Position numbers and translations under genes: made by a program. From Macrostomum hystrix (taxonomy: Eukaryota > Platyhelminthes > Macrostomidae), in the NCBI GenBank assembly GCA_950097015.1, contig CATNEN010000038.1, forward strand, positions 1,978,501 through 2,042,500: a stretch of DNA of 64,000 nucleotides, written 5' to 3'. This document shows positions 10,572 to 22,400 of the stretch, one piece after another. How positions within the stretch are numbered: position 1 is the first letter of the stretch; each line of letters begins with the position of its first letter. The notes under the pieces are model-generated. The model saw only the letters and a list, made by a program, of their open reading frames with translations. It did no database searches and was not told the origin of the DNA.

Positions 10572-13500
10572 TCAAAGTGAGATGTCCTCTGCAAAGAGAG
10601 CAATGAATTTGCGGCACCTTCTATGCATTATTCTCCTAATTCCTCTTCCCCTTTCCCATTATACCCCTAGTTCCCCTTCCCCTTTATCAATCTTCCCTAA
10701 GTTTCTCTTCCATTTCTCATGCTTCTCCAAGTTCCTCTTTCCCTTCTTATTCTTCCCCTAGTTACCCTCGTTCTCATACACATTCTTTCGCATAGCTCTT
10801 CTTCCCATCCCTTCCCTTAGCCTCACCTGGATAATCTCCTTGTCCTTGAGCGGCTGCAGCAGCGGCAGCGGCAGCAGCAGCAGCCGCCGCAGCGGAGGCG
10901 GAATGGCCGTAGGAGAAGGCCGCCCGGACGTCGAGCAGACTGGCGAGGTCCAGCACCAGGCGTTGCAAGCCGGCGCCGCCGCTGCCGCCACCGGCGCCGA
11001 CGCCGCCCTCCATCAGCTGCTGCTCTGGCAGTGGCGGCATGGAGGCGGGATAGAACCTGGGACCCCTGAATGCGCGGTGCATCCGCAGAGAGGCTGAGCA
11101 GAACAGATAGCGCAGCACCAGCAGGCGCATGAAATCGTCTCGGTAGTACTGAAGGTAGGCTGCGTCTGAAATTGGTCAACCAAATTTAATGCAATGCAAA
11201 CCTATTACCTAACATCTTGAGGCCTTTGAGTCGGTAGAGAAGCGTTTGAGTCTTTAGAGAAGCGTTTGAGTCTTTAGTTAAGTGTTGGAGTCGTTAGAGA
11301 AGTGTTTGAGTCGTTAGAGAAACGTTTGAGTCTTTTCTTTAGTTAAGTGTTCGAGTCGTTAGAGAAGCAACGTTAGTAAAGCAACTTACCAACTACATTT
11401 GTAGGCACCAGTTCTGGTGACATCAGTTTGAGTCGTTAGGGAAATGTTCGAGTCAATAGAGAAGCATTTGAGTCGTTAGAGAAGCGTTTGAGTCTTTAGA
11501 GAAGCGTTTGAGTCTTTAGTCAAGCGTTTGAGTTGTTAGAGAAGCGTTTGAGTCTTTAGTCAAGTGTTTGAGTTGTTAGAGAAGCGTTTGAGTCTTTAGT
11601 CAAGTGTTTGAGTTGTTAGAGAAGCGTTTGAGTCTTTAGTCAAGCGTTTGAGTTGTTAGAGAAGCGTTTGAGTCTTTAGTCAAGTGTTTGAGTTGTTAGA
11701 GAAGCGTTTGAGTCTTTAGTCAAGCGTTTGAGTTGTTAGAGAAGCGTTTGAGTCTTTAGACAAGTGTTTGAGTCATTAGGGAAATGTTTGAGTCGTTAGA
11801 GAAGCGTTTGAGTTGTTAGGGAAATCTTCGAGTCGTTAGAGAAGCGTTTGAGTCGTTAGGGAAGTGTCTGATTCGCTAAGTACTCGGTACTCGTATTTCA
11901 CAATCCACAAAGTTAACTTCAAATAGTGTGGAAATTGGGAACATCTAGTTTCGAACTTCGGTGCTGATAAAAAACGGACTCACCAATCTGTCGAGACCGC
12001 ATGAGCAGTCTGCCAGCTTCGGCCAGGAATCTGTCCACAATGGCCTGGCCTCGATCCCACAATGTCAGGGGTAGCGATTGTACGCCGCAGATTAGGCAGA
12101 ATGCGGTCAGCGGTGAGTGAAGAAACAGGGTGAACAGGCTGCCCTTCTGGCGCTGGTCTGCGAAGTTTATTTCACAGCTCATCAACTTGACAGCTGAGTA
12201 TATCGATTGAATTGCAAGCGTGTTGTAGGTAAAGCAACTTACCAACTACATTTGTAGGCACCAGTTCTGGTGACATCAGACACACAAACGGCTGGCCGAA
12301 CATGTTGGGAAAATTCTGAATTTGAGATACGGAATAGTGTAATGACTAACCAGACTGTCAGTAACGTCTTCAATGACCGGCTTTACAGATTGTGAAAAAA
12401 TGATAAAATAAACACCAGTAACTGCAGAAACAGTAAGCAAGCTCACCCCAAATGCAAAGCTATTGTCGGAGTCCACAATGAGGAACATTGGCTTCCGTGT
12501 GTAAGGAAAAATATCCCCCGGATACACGCTGAAAACAGGGAATGAAACAACCTATAGTTAATACGTATTAACGTATAGTAGAAATCGTAAAAAGCGACAA
12601 AAAATTCGACACTACTAATAGTAGCTCACCAGTGGAGATTTTTGTATCGACCCTGAATCTGTGAGCGCTTCTGTTGTCTCGATGACGATTGCTGCTGCTG
12701 CTGCTGCTGCTGCTGCTCAGCCTCGCGTCGGCTGTTAGTCAAAACGCCGCCGTCAGCATAACCGTCTGAAATGGGAAGTTCATGTCGCATTTTCTGATAA
12801 TTGACTAACACATATAATAAGGGCGTGGCGGTTCTCCAGTCCATGGACAGGACAGCTGTACACCAACTCACAATCGTCGCCCAGTTTGCTTGGGGAGCCC
12901 CTATCTCCATCGGCGCTGAGGTAGAGCATGAGCACACCGTCCTGCGGCAGCTCCTTGAAGCCGGACGCCAGGAAGGCATTCAGCTGTGCCAGGCTGGGCT
13001 TGTACAGCAGGTACTTGTGCGGATTGTCCCGTCGGTTGTTTGACGCAGTTGGGATAGAGCCCGGGCCAGTCAGCTGCTGCTGCTGATGCTGATGATGAAG
13101 TTGCCTCGGCAGGCCGCCCCGGCCGTACTCCGAGCCGTTGCTATGCTGCTTGTACAGCCGGTGACCCGAGGCGCTGATGACGGCGCCGCCAATTGGACTT
13201 TCGAAGCCACCTGCAGTCATCCCGGCTAAATCCGTTGACGCCTGATGCTGCGGATGCTGCTGATGCTGCGATGACAGAGGCTCGCGCTCCAGAGTTTGCA
13301 GCATGCGGAACATGTCCAGCGTCAGCTCGCTGAATTTCGCCTGCTCCGAGCAGTTGCCAACCAGGACAACCTCGGCTAGGCGAAGGTTGCCACCGCCGCT
13401 GCCAGACGAAGACGAGGAAGTCGATGTGGACAGAGCGGAGGTGGCGGCAGCCGACGCGGCGTTCAACCGATTCGACAGCACAATGGGCAGCGAGTCGTGA

Positions 13501-16048
13501 TCCAGCACCGAGACTAAAGTGTCGGCCGCGATGAAGGCGCGAATCTCTTGCAGCACCTGCGGAAGGGTGCGGGGAGACAGGTCAGTGACAGCCGGGCTGA
13601 CAGGTAAGAGACAGACTGACAGGTGAGAGACAGACTGACATGTGAGAGACAAACAGACTGACCGGTGAGAGACGGACTGACAGGTGAGGGACAGACAGAC
13701 AGGTTAGAGACAAACAGACTGACCGGTGAGAGACGGACTGACAGGTGAGGGACAGACAGACAGGTTATAGACAAACAGATTGACCGGTGAGAGACAGACT
13801 GACAGGTTAGAGACAAACAGACTGACCGGTGAGAGACAGACTGACAGGTGAGAGACAATCAGACTGACAGGTGAGAGACGGACTGACTGACAGGTGAAAG
13901 ACAAGCAGACTGAGAGGTGAGAGACAAGCAGCAAGTAGAGAGACACACAGGTAATAGATAGAAAGACAGACAAGTGACAGACTGACAGGCAGACGGTACA
14001 GAAGTCAGTAGGCAGAATTTCAGCTACCTGAGCCCATTCCGCAGCATCGGCAGGCTGGTAGATGCTTGTGTAGTCTTCAATTTGTCTGGCCAGTTCTCGA
14101 ATTAATTCGCGCACCAGGGGCAGCTTCTTCAATAGCAGGCAGACGATGACAAAGCGGGCATAATAGCGCAACTTTTTCACCATCAGGTCGGGTCTGATTT
14201 TGTGTAGAAAAAAAATTTAGTTTAGTTAATTAGGCGTACTTACTGTCTACTAATAGTAGAAATGCAATTTTTTTAAACCGGTTCCTCACCTCTCCTCTTT
14301 ATTAGCCTTGGAGTAATAGGCGCGCATGCGAATTGCCGAATAAAATGCAAACGACTCGTTGAGGTAGTTGGTCTCGCTGGTACGCAGGTAGTAGTGATAA
14401 TACAGCTGGCCAATCTTGGACGCTATCTCACCGATCTGCCATCGTTTTAGTCCGTAGCCGCCGTCCAACAGTTGCCGATGCTGCTGCTGGAATTTCCACA
14501 GCTTCGTGTAGATGTCGAACGCCCGACCAAAGTGCGACTGCCACTGCTTGTGGCCGTACTGGGGCAGGTCCCTGCGGATTCGATGTAAAACAGCCTGAAA
14601 ACTCTATTTTGAGAACAGGACAGGCTATACTAGCTAAGCCGGGAACAGGGAAAGCTGCTCAAACTGGGATGAGGGAAATCAACTCAAACTGTGAGCAGGG
14701 GAACATGCTTAAACTGGGAAAAGGGAAAGCTACTCAAACTGGAATAAGTAATTCTTCTCAGACTGGGAACAGGAGAAGCTGCTCAAAATAGGAACAGGGA
14801 AAGCTATTCAAACTGGGCATAGGGAAAAATGCTCAAGCTAGGAACTATGAAAGCTGCTCAAACCAATTAGATAAAAAATTGGCCCACCTTATTAAGTAGT
14901 GTAATGCAAAATAAGTTTTAAAGTATGCCTTGAAATCTAGTATTGATACCACGTGTTGTATCATTTCTTTAAACGTTTTGTAATACAGATTATACTTGAA
15001 TAATAGTGTGTAAAAATATGATACTCCTGTCTTTAAAAATTTGAAAATACAAAGGGTCATCTATAACTTAAGCCACCATTTATTTAGATAGCTAAATATA
15101 GACAGCAAAGTACAGTATTTAGTAAAGCTTATATTGGCTTGCTCAGAGTCAGAATTGCAGGACACCCAAAATAAAATAATGGCAAATATGTGCAATTCTA
15201 GGTTCAAATCTATAAAATTCGCTTGTTCATAATGCAGCTCTGTAAAATATATGGTGCTGGAGTACATGAGCAAACATAAGAATGACCTTGACCACTTTTA
15301 TTAGCATTTAAAAAAGGAAATTAGTTCTTCAAAAGGTAAATTATTTGCATATCTTGGCATTTTTGTAATTTAGTGTATGTTCATTCTGTACTATATAAAT
15401 TTGTACATGTTTTAGAAAAAAAATCAAAGCAAATAAAATTTTTAAGTTTATGGTAATTAGTCCCAGTAGTGGAAAAAGTTAAAGAAACAGAACCAGCATA
15501 TTAAACAAGAACTTTTTAAATCTCATTTAGTGATTTTATTTATGAACAGTAAGTCCCTATCATGATCTTAAAATATAAAACCTTACAGTTAGTTGCTAAA
15601 TAGAAAAGGATTAAAAACAATTAAATTCTGGATGATATTATTATGCAATGTTTAGAAACACTTAAATGTAATATAAATACAAATCCTAATGATAAGGTAG
15701 AAGCCGAATTAATAAATAGCATAGGCTAATTGTCTTATTTTCTGTTCAATTGTTAAATGATACTTTTGCTTGTGTTTGCTATAATAAAGTATGAATCGGA
15801 CGATAGAATGAGATAGGCAAATACTAAGTAATTAGAGTTTAATACAAACCACTCATTAAACATATCACAAAGAAACTAATGCACGGTGGTCACTTCAACA
15901 GTTGAGAATTTAGAATTTTTACAAAAACTGCATACCGAAGTCCATTGAAAAGCTGCTTTGATTTCTCAAGAAGATGACAAAATTCGTATACAACATTCTG
16001 TGTGTCAGAGCTTGCACCTATTCCATTCTCTCTTATATCTAAAGACAT
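10572..16048 (-). CDS. SCAI: SCAI, MRTF/SRF corepressor homologue
   Basis: Homologue of SCAI (suppressor of cancer cell invasion), a nuclear protein that in vertebrates represses MRTF/SRF transcription and acts in double-strand-break repair. Ten exons join in phase: 15936-16048, 14290-14571, 14028-14193, 12872-13556, 12630-12765, 12447-12528, 12243-12315, 11984-12157, 10827-11165 and 10572-10588, giving about 688 residues (human 606). Diagnostic blocks are LLEKSKQLFNGL split across the first splice, RWQIGEIASKIGQLYYHYYL and KKLRYYARFVIVCLLL. Others are FSELTLDMFRMLQTLEREP, NPHKYLLYKPS, YPGDIFPYTRKPMFLIVDS, GSLFTLFLHSPL and LASLLDVRAAF. Insertions relative to vertebrates are low complexity: Ser/Gly and Gln/His in exon 4, polyQ in exon 5 and polyAla near the C-terminus. 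The final 17-nt exon is inferred from a strong donor (CCAG|GTGAGG) and acceptor (CTCTTTGCAG). Without that splice, exon 9 reads to a stop at 10774. An in-frame stop lies just upstream of the start ATG. Confidence 0.93.
10635..10785. repeat. CT-rich degenerate repeat in last SCAI intron
   Basis: Irregular repeats of TTCCCCTAGTTCCCCTTCCC-like sequence, purine-rich on the sense strand of SCAI. It fills most of the 238-bp intron before the terminal mini-exon. Confidence 0.7.
11215..11880. repeat. Minisatellite of about 20-bp half-units in SCAI intron 8
   Basis: Alternating GAGAAGCGTTTGAGTCTTTA and CAAGTGTTTGAGTTGTTA half-units, often paired as about 40 bp. On the sense (minus) strand it repeats CTCTAAC and GACTAAAG, which resemble branch-point sites. 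It is interrupted at 11377-11426 by a copy of SCAI exon 7. Confidence 0.93.
11377..11426 (-). repeat. 50-bp copy of SCAI exon 7 end and donor
   Basis: Identical, base for base, to 12230-12279. That segment holds the last 37 nt of SCAI exon 7 and the first 13 nt of the following intron, including the donor GTAAGT. It sits inside the array of the next-but-one position in the gene (intron 8). Confidence 0.92.
13575..13990. repeat. Minisatellite next to SCAI exon 4 acceptor
   Basis: Units of about 19-23 bp, AGAGACAGACTGACAGGTG and relatives. The array starts within about 20 bp of the acceptor of exon 4. Read in the sense direction of SCAI it is pyrimidine-rich with repeated CTGTCAG, resembling tandem acceptors. 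Confidence 0.9.
14600..14865. repeat. Degenerate 25-bp repeat in SCAI intron 1
   Basis: About ten degraded copies around ACTGGGAACAGGGAAAGCTG with CTCAA spacers, at the exon 2 end of the 1.36-kb first intron. The rest of that intron (14866-15935) is AT-rich with no gene. Confidence 0.8.
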
Positions 16049-19000
16049 TACAATTTTTATTTCAATGACAGCTTGCTCAGCGGCTTCTTCATTTGCAGTA
16101 TTAAGTGTTAATCACAAATAAATGAGTCGATCATTGGAAGCAAGCAATGAAAAAGATACGAAATTCTTAACGATAAATGTTAAAATTAGAAAATTACACA
16201 ATCGTCGAAATATCGTGCGCAAATTAGTACCTCTTAAATGACATAAAAAGAAGTATAAATATTTTTTTATACTTTACATTCATAGATGTGTTTTATTTGT
16301 GTAAGATCTCTACTTCCTGGCGTTATTATCGTTAGTATTTGTTAAACTAATTCACTTAACTTTTTTGAATATTTAAACTTTAAATATTAAGGGTTTGATC
16401 TTTTAATAACCCTTAATTTAATGAATTCGAAAGAGAGTCAAGAAAATGTGTGCAAAGTTTTGTAAGCTAAGCTTGCGCAACATCTTCAATTGTCATTACT
16501 GCCTCATTTGAATTCATATTAAACTCTGTTAGTGCTCGGCTATTTTCATTTCCTTAGTTGTTACGAACGATAAAATTTTAGTGATTTAATTTATAATAGT
16601 CGAATCGATTTGCTCCTTTTGTCCTAACTTTTATGCCTTATTGCGCACTGTAAATTCTGGTTACATCCTTTGTTTATTTTTCCCTGTGCAACCTCATTCC
16701 TATTACATTCCTCATAATTCCAGCCAGATTTTTTATTATAAATTAGATCAGTTTTATTTTCATTATTTTTACTATTGCTCAAATTGCTCAAATAAATTCT
16801 TTTTTTATCTCCCGTTACAGTAGTTGTCAAAGTAGTTCACATTGACAAACAGGTGGCCTGCCTGAGCCAAAGCTCAATCAACCAGTGTGTGATATTTAGG
16901 TGGGTGTACATCAATCCACAATGTAAGACGTTGTAAGACGTTGCGTGCATTTGCATGTATTTTTACCTTTTTAAAATAATATCTGACTTTCGGTCACATA
17001 CCATCAACACAGCCAGGAACAGTAAGATGAAAAGAAATAACTGCCAAACCTCGAGTTTTACCACAAATATTTTATTCGTTTTTACGCAGCTAAAGTCGTT
17101 ACATGCCTGCATATCTTAGTTTATTTTGCAACAAGTAAGACCGACATGTGAAGCAGAAAAAATATGACAGTGACAGAAACACATTGCCCACAGAACGAGA
17201 GCAAAATGAGGACAAAATATAATTAGAGTTATTACAGGTGCTACGAAAAGTACTTCGACGATAACTTTATTCTCCTAATCATTCAAATTGAAATGAAGAC
17301 GCATGAAACGAAAGTATCAGCTACAAGACTGAGAATAGACGTCGGCTTTTAGACGGGACTCTGGGGCAAAGGGAATTGAAAGAAAGTAAAAACAAGACAA
17401 AATTGCCGCAAAAAATTATCGACTCGGAGAGGGCCTCCCACAGAAGAAACACAATTTTATGCATAAATAAGCACAAGTAACTGACAATGCTGGCAAATAA
17501 GCTAAAAAACACTGAAGAATCGGGTTTTTGTTGAGACAAGAAAGTGAGCTGGCTGTACAAATCGGTAGTTTATCAGAATAGCCTAAAAGTTGAAATTGAG
17601 AACACACATTGTGAGACAGGGGTAGCTTGCAGTTGTTTTATTAGATTGAGAGGAAACAGAACTAAATAAATGAGCTAATATTTATTTTAGAGACTTGCTA
17701 TTTTTAGAACAACACGGCGTCAATGACTATCCCTAATGGGCAGTTTAAAGTACATTACTAATATATATATAGAATACCAAGAAAACACAAAGTGTCAGGA
17801 TCACGTTGTGCAGCATCGAGAGAAAGTTATTGATTTGACAAAATACAGAAGACGAGAAAGGCAATGATGAAATAGAAGGAATTGCAAACACACGGGAGAC
17901 ACTGACAGTAAATAAGCATTATATGTATTAAACACACACTTATAAACGAACAGTTATGTACAAGATAAAACACAATAATTAACTACACTAGAGTCTACAA
18001 CTGCTTCCATTGTGCAGTAAACTTCTCAATATGAAACTTTTTAGTAAAATTGTATTATATTATTTAGGTCGCACATTACTACTGACCAGGAGAGACAGTA
18101 GTAAGTATTGAAGGATCAGAGTTCCGTTTGTAAAAAAACATTTTAGTCATCAGTTACACACAAAGCTTATAAACACGGGAATGAATTTTATAACACTAAT
18201 ATAGTTATTCCTCAGGCATTGCTTTCAGAAGAAGAAAGCGCCAGAAAATGTGTCGCGACATTCCGGCGATAATCGGTGTTGAAGGGGGGCAAGACTGCCT
18301 GGTTCATTGTGTAGAAAAATTCATTTATGGGAATTAACACAACAGAATATAATTGTTAACAATATTGGGATTTTAAATTGGCGCGCAAAGTAGTACTAAG
18401 ACTAATACAGAAGCGAAAAAACACAGGCGACAATATCTCTATTTAATAACTAGTTCAATAATTAATTTGAATAGATAGCGAATTGGGTATCAAGAAGGGC
18501 GGAAAGACACTTCGGAGACTGAGGAGAAAAAAACAGACAAAGATTGAAACGCAATTCAAGATCAAGAAACTATTAGGAAGGACTAAAAAATAGTAGCACG
18601 CGAGACTCTGGTTGGAAGGGAAGTCCATCGTTGTTGCTATTTTTAGAAACCGTTTGGGGATTCCTTTCTAATTGAATTATTGCAAAGTCGGAGCCAATCT
18701 GATTAAGAATCTAGTAAAGGTCAATAAGTAGCTATTTTTAGAAAACGATGGGAGTTGCCCAAATGCGCGTGACTAACGTGAGCCAATCGGATCTAAAGAT
18801 TTCTTAGATTAGGGTAAGTAGTAATTTCAATAAAACTACCAAAATTCAAGCCTAAACTTAACCAATGAGAATTCGTAGGCTGATTTCAACCCCCCCCAAT
18901 TATTCCGTCCGTCTATTTATTTACGCAGTTTTCAAACATAGCAGGAAGATGACGAATAGAAAAAAGCAAGTACACAAACAGTCTACTGGAACTGAGACAA

Positions 19001-19470
19001 CATTGCACGATTAAAAAAATTACAGCATAGACTTTTCATCGGGAGCAGAGAATGACAGAACGGACTGCGCTGTCTGCGATTTTGTGACGTCAGACAATAA
19101 ATAGGTCAGCGAGTGCGCACAGGCAAAACTGCTCCGGCTTTAAAAGCGAAACCATCTCACGAACGAGAAGTATTATTTTAAAATTTTTTACGACCTGGGC
19201 GAGCAATCTATATAAATGAATTTTAAATAATTGTTACATTAAAGACATTTTTTCATCGGAAAAACCTTTAAGCAAGCGGCAAAAGCAACAAATAATAGAA
19301 AGCAGAAATTAGAAAATAAATCGGTTTCTAACTACACCGGCGGTTCCGTCAGACGGCAGGGCGGCGTGGATCAGAGGCTCTCAACGGTGCAGACAACTGA
19401 GGAATCTGGTTGCAGACAGTCTCGGGCAATCTAGGAGGGATCGGAGTCAGCTGAACAGGGACACAAGATT
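16049..19470. other. Non-coding region between SCAI and TLK
   Basis: The 5' flank of SCAI followed by the 3' flank or UTR of TLK; both genes lie on the minus strand. Long AT-rich stretch with only short frames. The strand-sense sequence downstream of the TLK stop (19470 down to about 17000) may be a long 3' UTR, but I cannot place its end. Confidence 0.4.
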
Positions 19471-22400
19471 CTACATGGGACCAGGCGGCGGCATCAGACC
19501 CCAACCGCCGCTGACGCCACCGACGCTGCTGCCGCCGCTGCCGCCGCTAACGCCTCCGCCACCCATGCCGGCTGGCGAATAAGCGGCTGTGGTAGTGTCG
19601 AACTTCAGCTGCGCCTTGGACTTCAAATATTCGTCTTCGGCCAGTTGGAACACATCAGGTCGCTGGTGCTTGTCGTAGGTCACGCAGCGCCGGATGAAAT
19701 TCTTGGCCTGCTCAGACACTTTGCAGTTGCCCGGCGTGGATTGCGGAAAGTCGATCTTCAACGCCTTGAGTATAGTGTGATTGCGAAGAATGTCAGCCTG
19801 GGTCATGTTGTTGCCGAACGGCTTCTGGCCATACAGGCACTGGTAGAAAATCACGCCAACACTCCACACATCAACCTGGATAATGGATTTGTGTTAACAA
19901 CAGTATAGTAGAAGTAAATGAACATAAGAAAGTCATTCCATCAGTTGTTCACACTGGTGAATGGTCATTTGACCAGTTATTTATACCCGTGAATGGTCAT
20001 TTGATCATTTATTCATACCCGTGAATGGTCATTTGACCAGTTATTTATACCCGTGAATGGTCATTTGATCATTTATTCATACCCGTGAATGGTCATTTGA
20101 TCATTTATTTATACCCGTGAATGGTCATTTGATCATTTATTCATACCCGCGAATGGTCATTTGATCTGGCATAGAGACCACCGAATGATCATTGGTTCTG
20201 TCACTCGCAAGCGATCATTGAATCAGCGCCCCCTTACCTTGCTGGAGATCTTGGGCGCCTCGGGGCCGGTCTCGAAGCACTCGGGCGGCAGGTACCAGTA
20301 GGTGCCGGCGCCCTGACTGGTGAGGTCCATGCCGGAGTCGGCCTGGAACTTGTCCTCAGTCATCACCTTGCTGAGTCCGAAATCTGTGAGCTTGATGTCG
20401 GCAACTGAGTCGCCCTCGCCCAGGAGAATGTTTCCAGGCTTCAGGTCGTAGTGAATGACGGGTGGCCGGCGCTGGTTGAGGTACTTCAACGCGCTGACCA
20501 CCTAATTTGCGAAGCACAATGGCAGTTTGATTACAGCTTCAAATGCGAGTGCTAGGGCGTATTTTATAAGGGATGTATGTTATAAAATATTTTACAAAAA
20601 ATCTTACAAGAACACCAAAGCTTTTACATGCTAAGGTTGCTGTGAATAATACTAATACTATTATTATTATTATTATTATTATTAAGGTTGCTGTAGAATC
20701 CTAGAATCGAGCATAGCAACAATCAAGGAATTCAGAAGCTGCCTTAGCAACCAATAAGAAGCTACCATAGCAACCAATTAAGAAGCTGCCAAAGCAACCA
20801 ATTCTGAAGCTACCATAGCAACCAATTCAGAAGCTGCCAAAGCAACCAATTCTGAAGCTACCATAGCAACCAATTCAGAAGCTGCCAAAGCAACCAATTC
20901 TGAAGCTACCATAGCAACCAATTCAGAAGCTGCCAAAGCAACCAATTCTGAAGCTACCATAGCAACCAATTCAGAAGCTGCCAAAGCAACCAATTCTGAA
21001 GCTACCATAGCAACCAATTCAGAAGCTGCCAAAGCAACCAATTCTGAAGCTACCATAGCAACCAATCCAGAAGCTACGAAAGCAACCAATTCTGAAGCTA
21101 ACATAGCAACCAATTCAGAAGCTACCATAGCAACCAATTCAGAAGCTACCATAGCAACTAATTCAGAAGCTACCATAGCAACCAATTCAGAAGCTACCAT
21201 AGCAACCAATTCAGAAGCTACGAAAGCAACCAATTCTGAAGCTACCATAGCAACCAATTCAGAAGCTACCATAGCAACCAATTCAGAAGCTGCCATAGCA
21301 ACTAATTCAGAAGCTACCATAGTAACCAATTCAGAAGCTACTATAGCAACCGATTCAGAAGCTACCATAGCAACTAATTCAGAAGCAACCAATTTAAAAT
21401 CTACCTTAGCAACCAATTCAGAAGTTAGCACAGCAACAGATCAAGAGTCTAACTCGTACCTGACAAATAACATTTCGCGCCTCGCGCTCTGGTAGGCTTT
21501 TATTCTGTTTGAGATAAAAGTCCAAATCGCAGCCCTTTGAATACTCCAGTACTGTGCAGAAGCAGTCGCTGTCAATGTCAAAGACGTCGTAGACCTTCAC
21601 AATGCGAGGATGCTGCAGAGTTTTGTGTATCTCAATCTCCCGCACGGCGTGTCTGATGTAATTATCTTTCTTTTCCTTTGGCCAAGATGGGCTTAGCTGG
21701 TGGATTTTGCAGGCGACAAATCGGTGCTCAGTCATATCGTAGGCCTTGTGCACCTTAGTAGGAAAAATTGGTGAGGGTTTTCGATTGGGCTTAGCTAGAC
21801 TAACATAATGTGGTAGATTGTGACAGGATGTGGTTTACTGTAACAGGATGTGGTTTACTGTAACAGGATGTGGTTTACTGTAACAGGATGTAGTAGATTG
21901 TGACAGGATGGGGTAGATTTTGACAGGATGTTTTAGATTGTGACAGGATGTTGTAGGTTGTGACAGGATTTGGTAGATTGTGACAGAACGTTGTAGACTG
22001 TTACAGGATGTGGTTTACTGTAACATGATGCTGTAGATTGTGACAGAACGTTGTAGACTGTTACAGGATGTGGTTTACTGTAACATGATGCTGTAGATTG
22101 TGACAGGATGTGGTAGATTGTGACGGGATGTGGTTTACTGCAACAGGATGTGGTAGATTGTGACAGGATGTGGTAGATTGTGACGGGATGTGGTAGATTG
22201 TGACGGGATGTGGTTTACTGTAACAGGATGTGGTAGATTGTGACAGGATGTGGTAGATTGTGACGGGATGTGGTTCACTGTAACAGGATGTGGTAGATTG
22301 TGACTGAATGTGGTAGATAGTGACAGAATGTGGTAGATTGTGACATAATACGGTTTACTGTAACAGGACGTGGTAGATTGTGATAGAATGTTGAAGACTG

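Noticed and set aside
20778-21431. 217-codon VASELVAM repeat protein
   Set aside because: It is the TLK intron 3 array of 24 bp (divisible by three), bounded by TLK exons in correct phase.
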